NCBI GenBank assembly: GCA_036226585.1
Contig: CP108997.1
Coordinates: 1,240,001-1,304,000, forward strand
Source: Streptomyces sp. NBC_00708
Lineage (GTDB): Bacteria; Actinomycetota; Actinomycetes; Streptomycetales; Streptomycetaceae
Direction of reading: 5' to 3'
Length of the DNA: 64,000 bases
A program made the position numbers and the translations under genes. Shown here in pieces: positions 60,904 to 64,000 of the stretch (positions are counted from its first letter, which is position 1; each line of letters begins with the position of its first letter). Below the pieces are notes generated by a model. The model saw only the letters and a program-made list of their open reading frames with translations, did not search any database and was not told the origin of the DNA.

Positions 60904-61497
60904 TTACGGTCGGAGCGCGCGAAGCAGCAGGTCGGCCAGGTGGTCGGCGACCTCCTGCGGGGTGAGGGGGCCGTCCGGGCGGTACCAGGTCGACAGGTGG
61001 TGGACCGAGCCGAAGTGGTAGTCGACGATCAGGTCCGCCGGGGTGGCCGTGGAGAACACCCCGCTGCGCTGGCCCTCCTCGACCAGAGCGCGGAAGCGCT
61101 CGTGGTAGCGCCGCCGCTCACCCCGTACCTGCTTGTTCTTCTCGGGACTCAGGTGGTGCATGGAGCGGAAGAAGATAGAGGCGTCGTCGAGGTTGTCGAT
61201 GGTGGTGACGACGACGTCGGCCGCCGCGTCGCGCAGGCGCTGCTCGATGGGCGCGTCGGCGTTCGCGAAGGCGTCGAGCCGCTCCTGCTGGAGGCGCAGC
61301 ACCCGGGCGTAGACCTCCTGGAGCAGGTCCTCCTTGGAGCCGAAGTAGTGGTACAGCGCCCCCTTGGTGACGCCGGCCGCCTCGACGATCTCCTGGACCG
61401 AGGTGCGGTCGTAGCCCTGCTCGGCGAAGAGCCTCGTGGCGGCGGCCAGCAACCGCTGGGGGACGGGGGTGCCGTTCCCGTCCGTCTCCTTGGCCAT
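60904..61497 (-). CDS. TetR family regulator of the acyl-CoA cluster
   Basis: A 197-aa repressor. RLLAAATRLFAEQGYDRTSVQEIVEAAGVTKGALYHYFGSKEDLL is a textbook TetR helix-turn-helix; the helical ligand-binding part follows. It is the last gene of the leftward SDR/acyl-CoA-synthetase unit and lies between two copies of the same operator core (58333-58350 and 63985-64000). It probably senses an acyl-CoA and represses both units, including its own. Confidence 0.9.
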   Translation of the reverse strand: MAKETDGNGTPVPQRLLAAATRLFAEQGYDRTSVQEIVEAAGVTKGALYHYFGSKEDLLQEVYARVLRLQQERLDAFANADAPIEQRLRDAAADVVVTTIDNLDDASIFFRSMHHLSPEKNKQVRGERRRYHERFRALVEEGQRSGVFSTATPADLIVDYHFGSVHHLSTWYRPDGPLTPQEVADHLADLLLRALRP

Positions 61498-61530
61498 AGC
61501 CGCCGCCTTCCTTCCGTTCGTATCTCTGTG

Positions 61531-63189
61531 CTACCGGGGGGAACGCAGTTCCCGCCTGAGGATCTTCCCACTTGCCGTCTTGGGCAGCTCGGCCAGGATC
61601 TCGACTTCCCGCGGGTATTTGTACGCGGCGAGCCGTTCCTTGCAGTACGCGCCCAGCTCCTCCGGCGCGACGCTCTCGCCGGGCCGCAGGCTGACGTACG
61701 CGCGGACCGTCTCGCCCCGGTAGGTGTCGGGCACGCCCACGACGGCGGCCTCGCGGACGGCCGGGTGCGTGTAGAGGACGTCCTCCACCTCGCGGGGCCA
61801 GACCTTGAAGCCGGAGGCGTTGATCATGTCCTTCTTGCGGTCGACGACGTAGAGCCAGCCCTCGCGGTCCATGAAGCCGATGTCGCCGGTGCGCAGCTCG
61901 CCGTCGGGGAAGGCGGCGGCGGTGGCCTCGGGCAGCCGCCAGTAGCCGGAGACGACCTGCGGGCCGCGCACCGCGATCTCGCCCTGCTCGCCGAAGGGCA
62001 CGTCCGCGCCGTTCTCGTCGATGATCCGGACGACGGTGTCCGGGCCGGGCACGCCGACCGAGAGGGTGCCGGAGACCGGGTCGACGGGGGCCTCGCGCTC
62101 CGGGGGTACGGAGGCGCAGGGGGCGGTGCACTCGGTGAGGCCGTAGCCGTTGCGTATGTACGGGCCGAAGCCGGACCGGAACTTCTCCACGAGCGCGGGC
62201 GGCAGCGGCGCCCCGCCGGAGGAGATGACCTGGAAGGACGCGAAGTGCTCGGGCGTCACGCCGGGCGTCGCGGCCAGGGCCATGAAGGCGGTGGAGGGGC
62301 CGACGGTGTACGCGGGCCGGTGCTCGGCGAAGGCGCCGAGGACGACGCCGGGGTGGAAGCGGTAGGCGAGGACCAGGGTGCCCCCGTTGGTGAGGCAGGC
62401 GGCCAGCTGGCAGACCATGCCGGTGATGTGGAAGAGCGGGGCGAGCGCGAAATAGGCGGCGCCCTCGGGGACGGGGTGGCCGGTGCGCTGGCGTTCGGCG
62501 TTGACCATGATGTTGCCGTGGGAGTTCATGGCGCCCTTGGGGGTGCCGCTGGTCCCGGAGGTGTAGCTGATCAGCGCGGTGTCGGCTGCGGTGAGGTCCC
62601 GGCCCGCCGGGGCTGCGAGGCCCTGTCGGGCGACGGCGACCAGGTCGTCGGCGTCCTCGGCGGCGGGCAGCCGCTCGAAGTTCAGCACCCGCTCGTCGTT
62701 CTTCGTCTGGAGGTCCAGCTCGCAGGCGGTGAGCGCGATCCGGACGCCGGGCGCGGCGGCGGCGGTGTCCCGCAGATACGCCTCCCAGGCCCGGTCCGCG
62801 CAGATGAGGGCGGTGACCTCGGCGTCCTTGAGTACGTGGCCGACCTCGGCGGACTTGTACATCGGGTTGAGCGGGACGACGGTGGCCCCGGCCTTCCAGG
62901 CGCCGAGGAGCGCGAGGACGAACTGCGGGGAGTTCTGGAGCATGATCGCGACCCGGTCGCCGCGCTCCAGGCCCCGGGCGGCGAGGTGGCCGGCCACGGA
63001 GTCGGACAGCTCGTCCGTCTCGCGGTAGCTCAGGCGTCCGTCGAAGTAGGCGAGCGCCGGGTGGTCCGGGGTACGGCCGGCGGACTCGCGGAAGGCGTGC
63101 ACCAGGGTCTCGGCGGGGTGGACGGGGGCCCGCTGGGCCTCGCTGAGCAGCGGCAGCCAGGGCTTCGCCGCGTAGATCGACTCGGTCAT
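61531..63189 (-). CDS. Acyl-CoA synthetase, AMP-forming
   Basis: A 552-aa adenylate-forming enzyme. ISYTSGTSGTPKGA is the P-loop-like A3 motif, YGLTEC the A5 motif, GELRTGDIGFMDREG the A7 motif, VDRKKDMINASGFKVWPREVE the hinge A8, and PKTASGKILRREL carries the A10 lysine. It activates a carboxylic acid to its CoA thioester. ATG 63189 overlaps the upstream SDR stop as ATGA. It feeds the acyl-CoA dehydrogenase of the divergent unit. The chain-length preference cannot be told. Confidence 0.94.
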   Translation of the reverse strand: MTESIYAAKPWLPLLSEAQRAPVHPAETLVHAFRESAGRTPDHPALAYFDGRLSYRETDELSDSVAGHLAARGLERGDRVAIMLQNSPQFVLALLGAWKAGATVVPLNPMYKSAEVGHVLKDAEVTALICADRAWEAYLRDTAAAAPGVRIALTACELDLQTKNDERVLNFERLPAAEDADDLVAVARQGLAAPAGRDLTAADTALISYTSGTSGTPKGAMNSHGNIMVNAERQRTGHPVPEGAAYFALAPLFHITGMVCQLAACLTNGGTLVLAYRFHPGVVLGAFAEHRPAYTVGPSTAFMALAATPGVTPEHFASFQVISSGGAPLPPALVEKFRSGFGPYIRNGYGLTECTAPCASVPPEREAPVDPVSGTLSVGVPGPDTVVRIIDENGADVPFGEQGEIAVRGPQVVSGYWRLPEATAAAFPDGELRTGDIGFMDREGWLYVVDRKKDMINASGFKVWPREVEDVLYTHPAVREAAVVGVPDTYRGETVRAYVSLRPGESVAPEELGAYCKERLAAYKYPREVEILAELPKTASGKILRRELRSPR

Positions 63190-63950
63190 GCGCCGGTCTC
63201 CTCCCAGGTGCGCTGGAGGCGGTTCATGCCGCGGATCCAGCGTTCGGTGTCGGCGGCCCTGGCTGCGTAGTAGCGGCCGACTTCGGGGTGCGGCAGGACC
63301 AGGAAGCGGTCGTTCGCCATGGCGTCGAACAGCGCGTCCGCGACGGCCTCGGGCTCGATGGCGCCGGGCGCGAGGACGAGTTCGCCGGCCGATCCCGCGG
63401 CGGTGAGCATGTCCGTGCGCACGCCCTGCGGGCAGATCGCGTGGACCTTGACACCCCGGTGCCGGTAGGTCAGCGAGAGCCATTCGGCGAAGGCGACCGC
63501 GCCGTGCTTGGTGACGCTGTACGGGGCTGCGCCGATCATGGTCAGCAGCCCGGCGGCGGACGCCGTGGAGACGAACCGGCCGCTGCCGCGCTCCAGCCAG
63601 TCCGGGAGCAGCGCGCGGGCCGCCCGGACGTGGGCCATCACATTGACGTCCCAGGCCGCGGCCCAGACCTCCTCGTCGGCCATCGGGTCGCCCGGCGAGG
63701 CGAGGCCCGCGTTGGCGCAGTAGATGTCGATGGTGCCGTCCAGCGCGTCCCGGGCGGCGTCCACGATCCGCGAGGCATCCCCGGCGACCGCGGTCGCGCC
63801 GGTCTCCTCGGCGAGCGCCTCGATCCGGGACGCGTCGAGGTCGTTGACGACGACCCGTGCGCCCTCGGCGGCGAATCTGCGGGCGAGGGCGGCGCCGATG
63901 CCGCCTCCGGCCCCGGTGACCACCACGCCCGCGCCCTGCACCGTACTCAT
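63186..63950 (-). CDS. SDR family oxidoreductase of the acyl-CoA cluster
   Basis: A 254-aa classical SDR. VVTGAGGGIGAALA binds NAD(P), CANAGLAS is the NAG motif, and PYSVTKHGA the catalytic Tyr-x-x-x-Lys. It probably oxidises a hydroxyacyl or related intermediate. It is the first gene of the leftward unit, with the operator core 35 bases upstream at the window edge, and is coupled to the synthetase by ATGA. Confidence 0.92.
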   Translation of the reverse strand: MSTVQGAGVVVTGAGGGIGAALARRFAAEGARVVVNDLDASRIEALAEETGATAVAGDASRIVDAARDALDGTIDIYCANAGLASPGDPMADEEVWAAAWDVNVMAHVRAARALLPDWLERGSGRFVSTASAAGLLTMIGAAPYSVTKHGAVAFAEWLSLTYRHRGVKVHAICPQGVRTDMLTAAGSAGELVLAPGAIEPEAVADALFDAMANDRFLVLPHPEVGRYYAARAADTERWIRGMNRLQRTWEETGA

Positions 63951-63984
63951 CGCTCTCGCACCTCTCAGCCGACTGCACGGGCAG

Positions 63985-64000
63985 ACTAACCAGTCGGTAT
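63985..64000. promoter_or_regulatory. TetR-type operator upstream of the SDR gene
   Basis: Read on the minus strand, these last 16 bases start with ATACCGACTGGT, the same 12 bases as in the site at 58333-58350. The palindrome's second arm is less well conserved here (TTAGT in place of TCGGC). It lies where the promoter of the leftward unit should be and is cut by the window edge. Confidence 0.65.

Noticed and set aside
1..64000. CRISPR array, transposase or phage structural genes
   Set aside because: No regularly spaced repeats, and every recognisable gene is chromosomal-type; none encodes a transposase, integrase or phage protein.

Overview
The window is high-GC actinobacterial DNA, almost certainly from a Streptomyces chromosome. 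The evidence is a pair of chaplin genes (a long, LAHTG-anchored chpC type and a short chpH type), mycothiol genes (mshC and a mycothiol-dependent formaldehyde dehydrogenase), an F420-type LLM oxidoreductase, and very G/C-rich codon third positions. Coding is dense on both strands, and no stretch over 300 bases lacks a gene. No insertion sequence, transposase, rRNA or CRISPR array is visible. One tRNA (Leu, anticodon GAG) lies at 21100-21187.

Layout. 1-2275: start of a sugar-acid/L-fucose-type catabolic operon on the minus strand (fuconate-dehydratase-like enolase, SDR, and the signal peptide of a further gene cut by the window edge), with palindromic operator candidates upstream. 2481-6836: PAC2 protein and a secreted GH31/NPCBM glycosidase. 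6961-10506: mshC with three conserved actinobacterial genes (SCO1664-like kinase fold, DUF3090, histidine phosphatase). 10596-18230: CorA, a ferritin-like protein, an LLM oxidoreductase, an aldo/keto reductase coupled to a helicase-like protein that has lost its ATPase motifs, and small conserved proteins. 18326-20916: chpC, chpH and an M20 peptidase.

21208-40498 is the most unusual part. It looks like a multi-gene NTP-driven signalling or conflict system in two transcription units. The first is a Trypco1-type small protein followed by a 1483-aa trypsin-STAND-TPR protein, with a coiled-coil gene diverging from them. The second is a leftward eight-gene operon, mostly linked by 4-base overlaps: zinc-ribbon/vWA-like protein, TRAFAC-type GTPase, GAP1-type GTPase partner, Hsp70-like ATPase, membrane-anchored extracytoplasmic vWA protein, NrdG-like radical-SAM protein, coiled-coil protein, and a double CbbX-type AAA+ ATPase. 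Two tandem paralogous membrane-anchored proteins (40764-43018) diverge from this operon.

43095-64000 returns to metabolism: RluA pseudouridine synthase; formaldehyde detoxification (MSCR plus an MBL hydrolase); the gluconate locus gntR/gntK/gntP with paired operator half-sites; a molybdopterin oxidoreductase with its cytochrome b; an ASCH protein; a FUSC-type transporter; a flavoprotein dehydrogenase; an EamA-like transporter; a NUDIX protein; two DUF202 membrane proteins; a quinone-reductase-like MDR; and glucarate dehydratase. Last comes an acyl-CoA catabolic cluster (APH-like kinase and acyl-CoA dehydrogenase rightward; SDR, acyl-CoA synthetase and TetR leftward), with the same 12-base operator core at both outer promoters, suggesting one TetR-controlled regulon.

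Family names and S. coelicolor synteny come from memory of conserved motifs, not from searches.
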